Shown here in pieces: positions 48,470 through 61,689 of a DNA stretch of 64,000 nucleotides. The first letter of the stretch is position 1. Each line of letters opens with the position of its first letter. This DNA is from Serilophus lunatus (lineage: Eukaryota > Chordata > Aves > Passeriformes > Eurylaimidae). Under the pieces are notes generated by a model that saw only the letters and a list, made by a program, of their open reading frames with translations, was not told where the DNA came from and did not search any database. A program made the position numbers and the translations under genes. Where the stretch lies: contig VXBA01004388.1 of the NCBI GenBank assembly GCA_013399895.1, positions 566,814 through 630,813 of the forward strand, given 5' to 3'.

Positions 48470-50405
48470 TTGTGCCACGGCACAGCTGCCCCAGCACCCC
48501 CCAAAAGCACAAGGCACTTCTTGCACAGTTACAACCTGCCACGAGAAATCAATGGCAAACCCTCTGAAAAAACATTTCCAAGCACCCCAGAGTCCCTCCC
48601 CGGCAGCACCAACAGCTCCAGCTCAGAGCTTGTAAAAGCCAAGAGGCTCTTGCAGCTTCAGCACCTGCTTATAAACCATCTACACACAGCAAAATGTAAA
48701 ATATCCAGGTGCCCTCAGCCACCCGGGGGCTGGGGAAGTTTAACGATAAACACATAAGACCCTGAAAGACTTTTGTGATTTCTGATGGGAATACATTAAA
48801 CCTGTGGTAGTGCTTCCCTTGTGGATTGTACTTCTGTTTCACTTTCAGTTTACTGCTGCTTTTACCCATCGTGTAAGAGGCAGAGTGCCATTTCATTCCA
48901 CCAAAATGAACGGGAAACATCCGTAAAGAGCAGCCTTAATGGTGGGGGAATGCACCAGGGACAGCCTTTGGAGCTGTTCAGGAACCTATTTCAAAATTTA
49001 AGCAGATTTTGCTAAAAAGGAAAGGGAGAAGAAAGACAGGCTCGAAATGCTGGAATTTAACCTTGGTGCAGGAAATGAAAGAGTGTTTTCAGGGATACCC
49101 AGGCAGGAGCTGTCCCTCCCTCCCTCCCCACCAGCAGGAACACTTGGCAGAAGCCAGGACTGAGACAGGAACCTTTGCTTGTGCAAAGAAGTGATTTTGC
49201 ACAAGGTTAATTAGGAAGGGGGGGATGTTTCTGGGTATCTGGTGAGGTCATTGGCTCAGTTCTGAAGCATGCATTGGCACTCCTCAGCCATGGAAGAGCT
49301 GCATGACCAACAGATCAGAGTGCTAAGGGTTGGAAGGGACCTTGCTGGGGACAGGGACACCTTCCAGCAGAGCAGATTGCTCAGATCTTGCAGAGTTAAC
49401 ACCAACTTGTGTTTCTTAAGGAGGTCAGTAGAGCTGGGACAGCCCAAGGGCTGATTCCCTCCATTGCTCCCCACCTCCTGTCCACCAAAACCAGATTTAA
49501 ACACACAGGAAAGAGCTCTCCTCACAACACCCCCAATAATAAACTCAGAAGTTACATATTTTGGGACATCAGGAGAAACCGTTTTGAATTGTTTGAGTGC
49601 CAAAGTTCAATGTTTTTTTTAAATCCCTGATTTATCATTGATCTACCATTGCTCTGCAGAGCAACTACAGCAAGAATGTTTGTTCCAAGCTCTTCAGAAA
49701 GACATATCCCAGTCTGTGACATGGAAAGGATAAATTTAGACTCTTTAATGTGAGCTGAGGCCACTAATTGCAACTACATACACTGGTTTTCCCTGTGCTG
49801 GGCAGCAGCTCATTGGACAAACACTGCTCCTCCTGTGTACACAAAAACTCCTCCCCCAAAGCATCCCCCAACCCTGTTTTCCCTTGTAGAAATTATGTAA
49901 TTGCATGTTGCTTCAGAAAATTGCATAAAAGTTGCCTCCATTATGATTAATTGTCCCCACGGCTTCTTGTAAAATTTTTCAAAGTTCCAGCTGGTCACAC
50001 AGGGTTTGGTTTACAGAAGTGTTGCACATTATTAGATTTTCTGATAAAATGGGCTCTTTTGTGATTCAGAAAGCTGCTACTCCTCCAGACAACTGGCAAC
50101 CTCTTTGTTATTCACCCCAGAGATCCAGCCAAAATGGAGTGCACTCGGATGAAAAAGAGGTATTCCCAACCAGACATGCAGATTAAGCATCACTTATGCC
50201 ATGCAAACAGAGCAGTACCAAAGTTTGGGCACCAGCTGCGGGGACACATCAGGGTTTGGGTGGGATTTGCTGCCATTCCATCATCACGTGAAAGCTCAAC
50301 GCTGCTCCCACCCCCTGATGTGATGCCAGGGAAGGTCCTGGCTCTGAATCCTGCTTAGGGTTGGCATTTGTCAAATTGAACTCTTGATAAAAGTTCATTA
50401 AGGAG
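48470..50405. other. Gene-free stretch
   Basis: No exon supported. A weak antisense CR1-like scrap (GGGTTGGAAGGGACCTTGCT) is at about 49327-49370. 49860-50000 is unique AT-rich sequence (TTGCATG, ATTAATTG words). Confidence 0.4.
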
Positions 50406-50407
50406 CC

Positions 50408-50605
50408 TCAGAATCCCAGAATCACTTGGGTTGGACAAGTCCTCCAAGATCAAGTCCCCCCTGTGCCCCATCCCCACCTTGGCCCCCAGTGCCACGTCCA
50501 TCCTTCCCTGGGCACCCCCAGGGCTGGGCACTGCCCCCCTCCCTGGGCAGCCCCTGCTAAGGCCTGACCCCCCTTGCCAGGACCCAATTCCTCCTCCTGT
50601 GCCCC
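50408..50605 (-). mobile_element. CR1-type 3' fragment, CCCCTGGAGTCCCC family
   Basis: CAGAATCCCAGAATCACTTG ... CCCCATCCCCACCTTGGCCC ... GGCCTGACCCCCCTTGCCAG, antisense; same family as 2957 and 59388, but with CACGTCCATCCTTC where they read CACGGCCAGTCCTG. Confidence 0.85.
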
Positions 50606-50664
50606 CTGCCCCTGCCCTGGCCCAGCCTGAGGCCATGGAGAAGACACAGCACCACCCACAGCAC

Positions 50665-50860
50665 TGCAGAGTGGTTGGGTTGGAAGGGACTCTGGAAATT
50701 ATTCCAACCCCTCTGCCAGAGCAGGTGGAACAGGATCATATCCAGGTGGGTTTGGAACATCTCCAAGGAAGGAGACTCCACATCCTCTCTGCCTGTTTCC
50801 AAGCTCATCACCTTCATAACCCTCCACCAAACCTCCCTTTCCCATCTTGACCCGAGACAT
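50665..50860 (-). mobile_element. CR1-type 3' fragment, separate subfamily
   Basis: GGTTGGGTTGGAAGGGACTC ... CCTCTGCCAGAGCAGGTGGA ... GGAAGGAGACTCCACATCCT ... CCTTCATAACCCTCC, antisense. The GGAAGGAGACTCCAC block distinguishes it from the other copies. Confidence 0.85.
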
Positions 50861-51036
50861 GGAAGCAAAAATCCAAGCCCAAAAATGAAGCCATAACAAA
50901 AGTACCTGAAGTTTTCTGAAGGAACAGCTGCCTCTGCAGACAGGGATGATCCAAGGGATGGAACCATGTCACACACACTCAGGAAGGTCCCACACCAGCA
51001 GCTGGAGAGGAGCCAAGCTCAGCTGCTTGGAAGGGA

Positions 51037-51110
51037 AATTCATGGGATGGTTTGGGTTGGGACAGACCTGAAAGCTCATTTCATTCCTTCCCAAGGGGGT
51101 CAGAAGAGCC
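51037..51110 (-). mobile_element. CR1 LINE 3' end, short
   Basis: ATTCATGGGATGGTTTGGGT...GACAGACCTGAAAGCTCATT, antisense. A (GGAT)n run follows at 51115-51130. Confidence 0.8.
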
Positions 51111-51130
51111 CTGGATGGATGGATGGATGG

Positions 51131-52415
51131 GGCTCTGATGGAAGATGCCAACAGAGTTCCCACCGAGCCCACCAGGCTGCAAAGCCAAAACCAGTTATTT
51201 CACAACATCACAGGGACTGGCTGAGGAAAACAGCAGTAAATTTTAGACTATGCATGAACTGAGGGAGACAGTTCTGACTCAATAATATAACTATGGTTTC
51301 TGACCTGTTACCAGCTACCAAGTCTTTTTGTGTCTGTATTAAGGACTCAGCTCAGTAACAAATGGAACATCAAGGATTACAAGGGAAGAAATTGAAATTC
51401 AAATAGAAAACACTGCAGTTGTGTAGATTCAAGGTGTACCTGCTCATTGAACACCAACTACAACTTTATCTCCTTCCAGTCCCAAAATCAAGTTCAAAAA
51501 AAAGGGGAAAAAACATTAAAAAGTAAAAAACAAAAGTGCTGTCATGGTTAGAAAAATGGCTTAAGTTCAGGGGATGGAAAATACAACAAGCAAGAACAAG
51601 TTCAGAAGAGAATGATCCATATGGGGTTGGGACCCCCAAAAAATTCTCAGCCTATCCCTGCAAGCACCTCGGGTCTCACAACTCTCAGGTTATTCCTCCT
51701 TAGAACAGAAGATTTTAAAGGATTAAAAACTACATGACCCACCTATTCCCACTGCCCAGAGACCCCTGTCGAAAGCACAAGCATTTCTTGGTGTCTAAAC
51801 TTGCACAACCACAATTGTTTCCTGAGGATACTAATAAATAATCCAAGTCTCCTCATCTCCTGCTGCCCATTCCCCCCCCCCCTCACTTTGCATTATGCAA
51901 AACAGCAAAATATTATCATCCTTACAGCATCCTCCTTGAAAGGCACACGCTTCAAATATCATAAAGGAGTATTGTCATAATGAGGTTAATGACAATAGGG
52001 TTTCCAATATCAAAGAGCCAACACACAGCTGCTTTATAGTGTGGAGTGATACAGCACAGAGCTCCATAATGAGAGGAGAGAGTTTTTGGGTTACGCATTT
52101 TAATGAGTTGGTAATAAGCAAACTACTACGGAATTTGCATTTCACAGCCCTGCTCTGATAGAACACTGTTAACACCACGCTGGAGGAAGGAAATGAGCCC
52201 AACTTCACGAGGATTTAGAGCTTGAACATGAACGGGCCACTGTGCAGGAGATTATGTGCTTTTGGAGCCAAAAGTATTTGGGAATACACACGAGGGGGGA
52301 AAACGGGGAGGAATGCAGTACCTGGGCTTTCTGACCTGTGGAACAAGTGGAAACAACCACGTGTTTCGTGTTTCTTATGCCTCGATGTCTCAGCTTGCAC
52401 CTTGTAGTAGTGAAA
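51131..52415. other. Gene-free, includes candidate regulatory block 51940-52210
   Basis: 51940-52210 is repeat-free and AT-rich, with ATAATGAGG, TTTTAATGAG and a POU octamer ATTTGCAT at 52133-52140. Appearance only; no coding frame. Confidence 0.3.
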
Positions 52416-52419
52416 CACA

Positions 52420-52600
52420 TCCCTGAGGGTGGGGGAAGCCCTGGCACAGGGTGCCCAGAGGAGCTGTGGCTGCCCCATCCCTGGAAGGGGCCAAGGCTGG
52501 ACAGGGTCTAGAGCAACCTGGGAGAGTGGAAAGTGTCCCTGGGGGAACAAGAGGGGCTTTAAGGTCCCTCCCAACCCAAAGCAGTCTGGGATTCTGATCC
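52420..52600 (+). mobile_element. CR1 LINE 3' end, sense
   Basis: CTGAGGGTGGGGGAAGCCCT...AGCTGTGGCTGCCCCATCCC...CTTTAAGGTCCCTCCCAACC...AGTCTGGGATTCTGAT. Confidence 0.9.
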
Positions 52601-54250
52601 CTTGCAGCACAAATCCAGCCCAGAAGTTGGGATACTGAGGGCTGAGGTGTGCATGGAGCACCACACAGTGCTCATTCCACGAAGAGATGTAACTTAAGAA
52701 CAACACATTCATCTATTAATGCTCCTTATGGGAGACATAATCAGCTTCATTACAAGTCATGATTATGGGAAAACCCTGGAAAAGCATCATGTACAGGAGG
52801 CAGCATGATCAATTAAAAACCTGGAGAACGTGACTACTATTGACAGATGCTTCCAGGAATTGCTGTGGGAGGTCTGGCAGCTCCCCCAGGCACAGCCCAC
52901 CCTGTGCCCACAGGATTTTTTGGGGACAGCCAGACATGGCAGGGAGGGCACTTGTGCCCCCTGGATGTGAGCAACTCAAACAGGGCTGCAACCAGCAGCT
53001 GAGCAGGAGCCAGGGCTGCCCCACAAGGATGTGCTGTGCCCCCCATCCACACCCTTCCACTCCCACCTCAGAGTTCTCACAGCAAACCCTGCAGAAAAAA
53101 AAAATCACAAACTAAAGCAAAAATAAATTAAATGTTGGAGGCAAAAGCTACCAAGCTTTCTGAACTGACAACCATGATTTTGTGCTGGGTTATTCTGGCT
53201 GGCTCAAAGCACCTCAAAGTCACAACTGCCAGAGCCTTCTGCTGTCCTGACAGCCTGAATTTGTTATGAAAGAGCACAGAGTGGGCAGATTGGGGTAGAT
53301 GCACCTTTGCCAGGTCACACAGGTCCTGCCAGCAAGGACTACACCCCCAGGAGAGCAGGGGGAGCCCCCTGGAAGGTCCCTTCCCAGCCCTGCCAACGCC
53401 TACAGCCCCTTGCAGGGGGCAGGATGCCCTTGGGGTGATGTTTTTGTGGCTGAGAGCAGTTTGCAGGCAATGCTCCACGTCAAACACGAGGCCAAGCTCC
53501 AGTGGCACCATCCCTTTCCCGGGGCTGAGCATCCTCACCCCTAAGGCCCAGGAAATTACAGCCTGTGCTTGGTGAGATGATATTTTTAAGCCTTAACAAA
53601 CAAGGGCTTGATCTTCCTAAGCAGTTTGGATCAGCTCAGCCACACACATCCACAGCTCAGCAGCTGACTCGGTTTTGGGATGGAGCTGGCACAGGAGAGC
53701 AGCAATTGGGCTCAGGCAGGAGTTCAGGCTGTAGTAGCCACTAAAAGCTTTTCCCACTGCATCTCTCGGGGTAAGAGCTGTTATTCAGCAGGACTAATAC
53801 ATCAGTTACTGAAGTCAATAGCATTGATTTTGGGGGGACCAGCGTTTCACTCACTTGCAAAGAGTGGTTCCAGTAAGAGCTGGGTAACAGGGAGAGCTCC
53901 AGGACTGCTGGAGCCAACAGTTTTCCCATGGGGAACCCAGAGGTGCCAACATCACAGGGAGCAGGGACAAGTGTGGCTCAGCTTGAAGCATTCTCTGTCA
54001 CTAATCCTGCAGGAATTTCCCCACAAAATCGTCTCTAGGAAAAAAAAAAGGCACAGGGACCTCAGGCAGCACCTCAGTGCCCAGTTTCACAAACACCTGC
54101 AACTGGAAGAAAGGCCTTTCACTTGTAGCAGCTCATTTATGAGCTAGAAGATGGGAAAGTCCACAGTAACAGGAAGCTTCAGAAGGGCGAGAGAGGGAAG
54201 CAGAGACTGAGAAGAGGCAATTTGTATATTATTTTTATATCAAAACCAGC
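52601..54250. other. Gene-free stretch
   Basis: Unique sequence, no CR1, no supported exon. Confidence 0.4.
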
Positions 54251-54254
54251 GTGG

Positions 54255-54475
54255 CAGCAGGATCAGGGCAGAGATTGTCCCTGTGCTGGGCACTGGTGAG
54301 GTCACATCTCCAGCCCTGGGTCCAGTTCTGAGCCCCTCACTCCAAGAAGGGCATGAAGGGGCTGGAGAATGTCCAGGACAGGGCAGGGAGCTGGGGGGGG
54401 GCTCATCCTGGAGCAGAGGAGGCTCAGGGGGCCCCTGGAATTCTCTGCAATCCCTGCCAGGATTCTGAGGCTCCA
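54255..54475 (+). mobile_element. CR1 3' body fragment, sense
   Basis: GATTGTCCCTGTGCTGGGCA, TGGTGAGGTCACATCTCCAG, GGGCATGAAGGGGCTGGAGA, GCAGAGGAGGCTCAGGGGGC: the classic CR1 region upstream of the 3' end, lacking the terminus. Confidence 0.85.
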
Positions 54476-55317
54476 CAACCAAGAGGCAGCTGCAGGTTGA
54501 GCCCCTCCCTTGGTGCCCCACAGACCCAGCTCCAAACCTGCCCTGCCCTTCCTGATGCCAGCCTGGATTTGAGCACAACCACCCTGTCCCCACCCCAGGT
54601 CCTGCTCACTCCCAGAGTTCAGAAGGCTCCACTTGTCATTAAGCCCTCGCAGAGCCTTTAGCTGCATGATCAAATCAAGAGATGCAGTAACTTACAGCAG
54701 CGAGCTGTAATCTCCTTTAAATAAAGAATTATTGCTTCCTCCTTCAGCAAGGACTTCGGTGTGCTGGGCTGGGTCTTCCTTGAAGCACCACAACATCCCA
54801 CCAGGGATGTGGCAGGAAGCTTTCAAAAGCAGAGGGGGCATTCAAAGAAAGGCTGGAGGGGAGGATGGTGCTCCTGGACACATCGTGCAGGTGCTCACTG
54901 CAGGTTCCTCTGCCTTAAACCTCTTTTCCTATAACCCCCAGCACAGCCTGGTGGGATCTCTGCTTTCTGCAAAACACCCCCCGAGTTCAGCAAAACAACA
55001 CAGGGACAGCTGACATTCCCAATCGGGGGCAAGAACAGCAATCCAAGGCAGAAAGAGGGGGGACACCACCCCCAGCACACGCTGAGAGCCCCGATGGCAA
55101 ACTGCAGACACGACCTTTGGAGCTCTGTGGGGGTGGAGGTGCCACTGCTGCATTTCCCACAGGGCAGGGATGGGCACACCGGGACATCTGAGGGAGCTCA
55201 CTAAGCCCACTGTCCACACAGGCTTAAAAATAGCCCAGGAGAACAACTGTTCCTGCCCCAGGAGGGAGCTCAGCTTGTCCTGGTCAGAAGGCTGGGCATG
55301 GCACCCACGGCTCAGCT

Positions 55318-55575
55318 GCAGGGTCAGGCTGCTTTGGGTTAAAAGGACCTTAAAAATTATTCAGGACCTTAAAAATTATCCAGTCCCACTCTTACCCTGG
55401 GCAGGGACCCCTCCCACTGTCCCAGGCTGCTCCAACCTGGCCTTGGACACTCCCAGGGATGGAGCAGCCACAGCTTCTCTGGGCACCCTGTGCCAGGACC
55501 TCCCCACCCTCCCAGCGATTAATTTCCTCCTAAAATCTCATCTGAATCTCCCCTCTAGTACTTTAAAAAGTCAAA
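55318..55575 (-). mobile_element. CR1 LINE 3' fragment with an internal 20-bp duplication
   Basis: Antisense, long: from GGCTGCTTTGGGTTAAAAGG to ...AAATCTCATCTGAATCTCCC. The block GGACCTTAAAAATTATYCA is tandemly doubled at about 55345-55382. Confidence 0.9.
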
Positions 55576-57945
55576 AGCCTTTCTGTGAGGACTGGTGGAG
55601 TTGAGAGCCCCCAGAGCACCTTGCAAACAATCAGCCAGTAGATGGCAGGGCTGCAAAGCCTGATAACATCACCCCAGCTCCTTCCCCTTCAGCGAGAAGA
55701 GACAGAATGATAGTTTAAAGACTAATGTTTTCATACTTTAACTACCCTAACAGGATCTATTAGTACATCTGTAGAGGTATTTTAAAGACTGATGGCTGGA
55801 GGATTACAATTAGCAACCAAACAACCCGGATCAGGCAGATCCATTCAAGCCTAAGCTGATTTTTCAAAACCAAACCAAGTGGAGCTTCTGAAAGCACAGA
55901 TAATGTTTCCACAGCAATATCCAGCTCATTTCAGGCAGCAGCTAATTTAGGGCTATTGCCACCAACAAGTTTTTCCAATAACAAAGACATACCAGCAGCA
56001 CGAGCCTGTGCCAGTGCCTGCTTCCAACCCTCCAGAAAAGAAATATCCTTTTCTCTCTTTTTTCATTATTTTTCAGCAAGATAAATCCCATATTCCCCCC
56101 CCCCCAGTCACACACCTCCACAGTGTGGATGCCACTTCAACACTCACAATGTTAAACCACTTCTAAGCATCACAGGGATTTTAAATATCAGTTTGCACAA
56201 GGAATAGTCAGAGCTACTCAGTGCCAGTGGAACAAGGCAGTGCTGAGCAGCACCAGGTGATGCTCCTGAGTGCAAAGGAGGGGACAGGGAGGGACCCACC
56301 CCACAGCAGCAGCTTGAGGACTCACATGAACAGAATTTCTCTCGAGTCTTTCAGGCCATGACTTCCTTCCACAGGCAGTTTTGCTCACTGTTCTTTTCTA
56401 TTTACCCAATTTTAAGAGCTTTATAAAAATCTTATTTCGAATTTGATGGCATTTATAACACTACTTTCGAGTCAAGACAGTTGATTTCTGTATCAACTCC
56501 TTCCATCTCACTGTGGTGATTTATTTTACTTCACTATTTCCAATTTCTGAGTCCAAGGAGCTCCTTTTCTCTCCTTCCCAAAGGATCTGCAGGAGGGTTT
56601 GCTGGGAGTGCTCAGCCAGAGCTGGTGGTGCAGGCTCTGGTGTTCCAGGCTGCTGTCACAGGGGTCTGGGGTGTCTGCCCTGCTCAGCTCTGCCAGAAAA
56701 CACTCACAATGGGCAGCTTGGTTTTCTTACAATGCCCAGAAAAGATATTTCTTGACTTTGGCCTCATCACCATGAAATGATAGCCCTAAGTTCACACCCC
56801 TGAGGGATTCCAGCTGTGACAAGCAGACTCCAAGCCATATTTGTGGACACAAGATGCTCCAGACATGGGGTCCTACAAACCAGCCTTGGGAAGAAACTTT
56901 CTCCTTTTTTTGGGCACTGAGCAGGAAAAAAAGCCTCAGCAGCTTGCTTTCTGATTTCCCTGGCCCACTTGCTGTTTCTGTGTGCATTATCCATGTCTAA
57001 GCCCTGGATCTGGGCAATACTGAAGTGTTTGCCCCCATTGTGGGAGGGCTGGCTGGGACAGACAGACAGACAGTCCCCCCCAAACCCTCCCTGGGCTTTC
57101 CAGTGACCCCCTCCAGCCTCAAAGCAGGAGCTCAGAGCAAGGGAACCAAAATCTGGTGCATTATGTACACACAGGGGCTGTTTTCCTCATCAGCACAACC
57201 TGATCATGGAGGTGATTTCACTCTGCACAATTAAAGCTGGACAAGGGACTTTTCCTGCCCTGTTGCTCTCAGATGCTCACACCAAGCTCCCCACCTCAGC
57301 TGCTGCCTAAATTTGGGGCTCTGCACCCACTGCAGTGCCTTTTGCTCCACAAAAAAAGGGTCTCCCTCACCTTTAAGCACCCAAAGATTCAGGCTGACCC
57401 TCTAAGGGAACAGCTGAGTCCCCTCCAGCACGTGAAACCCATCCTGCCAAACTACCACCCCACAAATAAAGCCAAAATTGAGAGACTCAGCATCACAAAA
57501 CTGAGAGATTATTGTGGTTTTAAAACATTCAAGGTTGATACTCCAGTGTTCCCTCAGTTTTCTTACCTTCAGGAGCCCAGCAGACCCCAGACATCCCACC
57601 AGGACAGGGAAACTCTTCTTGCCACCACTCCTGGATCTCTCACACAGAGAACTTCCAGCTGCACAATTCTCATGGACAAGGAAAGAACCTCCAGGAGCTG
57701 CCTCAAGCTGAAGGAATCCCAAGGAGCCCTGAGTGCCCAGGGGCCACCAAATAAATGCTGGCTGGCATTGCCACACCCACTGAGCCCCCCATCCCTTCCT
57801 GATGCAGGAGCAGCAGCTGGCACAGCACCTGCAGCCCCCAGGAGCTGAAGGAAACCAAACCCAATTATTTCTTACCCCATTTACCTCCCCACACCTCGGT
57901 GTGTGAATTTTGGGGGGGCCCTGTGGGTGCTGCACAGCTGGGGAC
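55576..57945. other. Gene-free stretch
   Basis: 55680-55960 is repeat-free AT-rich sequence. A poly-C tract lies at about 56096-56105. An isolated 191-codon open frame spans 57273-57848 on the plus strand, with no recognisable domain. Confidence 0.35.
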
Positions 57946-57947
57946 AC

Positions 57948-58430
57948 CTAGAATCCCAGGATTACAGAAGTGGTGAGGTTGGAGAAGCCCTCCAAGACCA
58001 AGTCCAACAATTCCAGCACTGCCAAGGCCGCCACCACCGTGAATGTGCCACATCCACAGGGCTGCTAAATCCCTCCAGGGGTGGGGATCCACCACTGCTC
58101 TGACCTGACTGTGCCAGGGCTGGGCAACACTTTTGGGTGAGGAATTTCCCCACTATCCAACCTGACCCTCCCCTGCTGCAGCTCGAGGCCATTTCCTTGC
58201 GTGCTGTCCCTTGTTCCCTGGGAGCAGATCCCGATTCCCTCGGCTCCACCCTCCTGTCAGGGGGTTGGGGAAGGTGAGGAGGTTCCCCCTGAGCCTCTTT
58301 GAGCATCATCACCTCATCCCCTGGGCCAGGGCATCCCAGCTGGGATCTCCTCCTGGGACAGGGGACACGGGAGCTGGGAGGCCTGGCACCAAGCCTGGAG
58401 CTCAGGGCACTGAAGGGGCACATGCAGAAT
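57948..58430 (-). mobile_element. CR1-type 3' fragment, long
   Basis: AGAATCCCAGGATTACAGAA, GGTTGGAGAAGCCCTCCAAG, CCATCCACAGGGCTGCTAAA-like spacing, GCAGCTCGAGGCCATTTCCT and CCCTGAGCCTCTTTGAGCAT; antisense, one of the longest copies in the window. Confidence 0.85.
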
Positions 58431-59387
58431 CCTCTGAAATGAATAAATATGGTCATCTAAACTTCTGTTTGAAACATCATTCCCTGTAATTTGAGATCTC
58501 ATCTGTCCAAGCTCAGGTGCTCAGCAGCTCATCTGGTTTGTGCTCAGACCCAGACATCACCATGAATTCACTGGGCAGCCAATCCCACAACCCAGGACAG
58601 TCAGAGCACAAGGTCCAGCCTCAAACAGTGAAGATTTGGGACATTTGTCTAGAAAATAGGAAAAGTGCATCAGTTGGAATAAGTCCTCTCTGGAAAAAAA
58701 ACTTCCCAAGAGCTGTTGTGCTTTCTCCAGAACTCACCTTTCCTTCCATCCATACTGTGAGTTGTGTCCATCCCAAAGAGGAGCTGGTGGGGCCCTCGGG
58801 TTCTTTCATCCCAGGGGTGGGACCTGATGGGCTCAGTGTTTCCAAGGCCTCTGGAAGTCGCAGCTCCCAGGATTTGAGCATTAAAAGGAAGTGTGCTGTT
58901 ATGTGTAACAAGTGATTATATGGCACTTAAACAGGAAATCAGATGCTTCTGCTGCTGCTGTGCGTTAGGAGGAGCAACACGGTAATGGCTGAGGTGAGAG
59001 GTGGTTAATGCCATAATGCTTCCCTGAACGCTACTGGTGGAACCATTCTGGAATATTGCATACAATTCCCAGCATATACATACATGAAAATGTCTCTGAA
59101 ATGTATAATGCTTGGGGAAATGTTGCATGAGGGAGTAAAAGATCACTGTCTGCTCCTGACTGAGGGATGAGAAATACGGAGTGAGCAGGAGGCTTTTTGC
59201 AGATGATCAAACCTGACATAATTGGGAATAGTGGGATCAGCCCGAGATTCCAGGCTTGGGCCACACTGAGAGGGGCTGCAGCCATGGGAGTCCAGGAGCC
59301 TCTCACATCCAGGGGGAGCAAATGCATCGTGACTGGCCTTCCTGGATATTTAGGTTAGTTTGGAAATACCAGCTTCAAAGGAGAGAT

Positions 59388-59625
59388 CACAGAATCCCAG
59401 GATTATTGGGGTTGGAAAATCCCCCCCAGCCCCTGGAGTCCCCCCTGTGCCCCATCCCCACCTTGGCCCCCAGTGCCACGGCCAGTCCTGCCCTGGGCAC
59501 CTCCAGGGCTGGGCACTGCCCCCCTCCCTGGGCAGCCCCTGCCAAGGCCTGACCCCCCTCCTGGCAGGGATTGCAGAGAATTCCAGGGCCCCCTGAGCCT
59601 CCTTTGCTCCAGGATGCCACAGGAT
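59388..59625 (-). mobile_element. CR1-type 3' fragment, CCCCTGGAGTCCCC family
   Basis: CACAGAATCCCAGGATTATT ... GGGCAGCCCCTGCCAAGGCC ... GGCAGGGATTGCAGAGAATT ... TTGCTCCAGGATG, antisense. The first ~165 bases differ from 2957-3122 at only about three positions by eye. Confidence 0.88.
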
Positions 59626-61334
59626 GGATGAAGAACCCTTACAAGTCACATTTTTCACCCCTCTGAGTGTCTGAGCTCATCAAAGGAAGTTTTAAGATGC
59701 TAAAACCAAAAAAATCCCAAGCAAATAATTAGAGGAATGTTACACAGGGAGTATGTCTTGGGAAGCCACCAACACCCCTTCACCTGGGTCACCTGAGCCT
59801 GGGCTGGACAAAGCTCTGACAGGGCAGCCTGCCACTGGCAAAACTCTCCAAGTGACAAAATCAGGGTGGATTTCCCCCCTCCTATTCCTGTTACTTTGTT
59901 AATGAGAATTTATTGAGTTAAATAAACTATAAACCCAGCACCTGGCCCCAGGTGAGGTGTCAGTGCCTTCCTCAGGAAGGGATGAAGATGAGGATACTGA
60001 TGATGAAGGTGCTGCCTCACCCCCCATCCCTCTCTGGACCCGACACCAGGAGCAGCAGGAGCCCAGGCTGGGAAAGAAATGCCCAATTCCTCTCCAAATT
60101 TGATGTTTAATTGCAGCAATCAAAGCTGACGGGTTTACATCCACTTTATAAAGACAGGCCAGAAGAGTTTCTCAGCCAGTCTAACAATTTTTTGCCTTTT
60201 TTTGTTCCTTTAGAATTCCAGATAAATTGCATGGAGGTGTTTTAAACTCCTGAACAGCTTCAGGTGAATTTTACAGGTGTCAGCTGATGTCCATAAACTG
60301 TCCAAGAGTCCTATAAAAGGCTGTGAAACAAGAGCAAAATTAGGAGATAAATCTATCACTTCAAAAATCAAAAATAAATAAACTAGTGAAGTGTATTTTC
60401 AGTGTTAGTTCTTAGCAGATCACTGGAATGGAGCATTGCAGGTAACAAACACTTTGTGACCCCGCTAATATTCAGGGTGCACTAATGAATAAATGGAATT
60501 ATCCCCCAGATTCTTGCTTTCTTGGATAAGTGATGTCAGCCTGGCCAGCTTCAGTTCTGTGCTGAAGACAAGGAGTAAGGATTTCTAGTCAAAAACATGT
60601 CTCTTATTTCATGTCTCAATTTTACTGCTACTACTACACTAAAATAAAAGAATTATAGATAAGCTTTCCTGTATCACACATCATTTCCATTAGCAAAACA
60701 GTGGTTAAACATCTGAGCCTTATAAGAACTGATTGTGAACTACATTCAATCAGCAAAACGTAACTTTTCCTTGCTGCTAATGGAGCAGAGAAGCTGATTG
60801 TGGATATAATTCCACCCAAACCAAAGCAGACAAAAGAAACAACACCTTCATCCACTACTGAGTGGGTTCTAAACACACCTCAGCAGGTCTCAGGGGCTGA
60901 CAGCTGGGATCAGCCATTTCACCTGAACAGGAACCAAGGCCTGCATCATTTTTGGTCACTTTTTACCTCATTTCTCCCTTTATTTGCTGTTTGTGTTCAG
61001 TCAAAATTCAGGTTTTAATGAAGCTGCTCAAACAGGAATTCCAGCCCTCTCCATAATTTATGCTGTAATGAAACACAACCTGGATGGAAGGAAATAGTCC
61101 CTGGAGCAGTGGGATACACCTGGAGGTCCTTCTGCTTTGGGTCCATGGCCTGTGTGAACTTGACCTTTGAAGTTCTTCCAGCAGGGGAAGGGAGGAGGTG
61201 TCTGAGCCTTGGGATGTCCCAGCCCCAAGCAGATCCATGGCTGGGATGCAGAGCACGGAGCAGGAACAGGGACAAGGAGAAGAAAAGATTTCTTTAGCCA
61301 ATCGCATCATTTTGACAGGCAGGAAAGTGATTTT
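59626..61334. other. Gene-free stretch
   Basis: Unique AT-rich sequence (for example 60180-60480); no supported exon or transposon. Confidence 0.4.
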
Positions 61335-61380
61335 CAAGGTCCCTTCCAACCCAAAGCCTTCCACGACTGATTCTATGACA
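61335..61380 (+). mobile_element. CR1 LINE 3' terminus, very short, sense
   Basis: TTCAAGGTCCCTTCCAACCC...GACTGATTCTATGA: terminal 45 bases only. Confidence 0.75.
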
Positions 61381-61689
61381 GGAACTTGCCAGCTCACCCA
61401 TCCCAAAACCCTTCTCCAATTTCCCTTCTTGTGCCAAGAGCTCACAGGAATTTCTCCCTCGTGGGCGCTCTCCACGTTGGATATCAAGGTACCACTGTCT
61501 GCAAGTCGGCATTTCATACAATATTTCACATTTAATCTCATATTTCATTCCCCAGAAATATTCACAATATTTTACCTTGCAACTTCTCATACTTCACATA
61601 ACGACTCAATGCGAGCTGAGTTCCTCAACTCAGTTACGAGTGTGGAAAAGCCTGGTTTGTATTTATTATTCCCGTCCTTCTGCAGGGCA

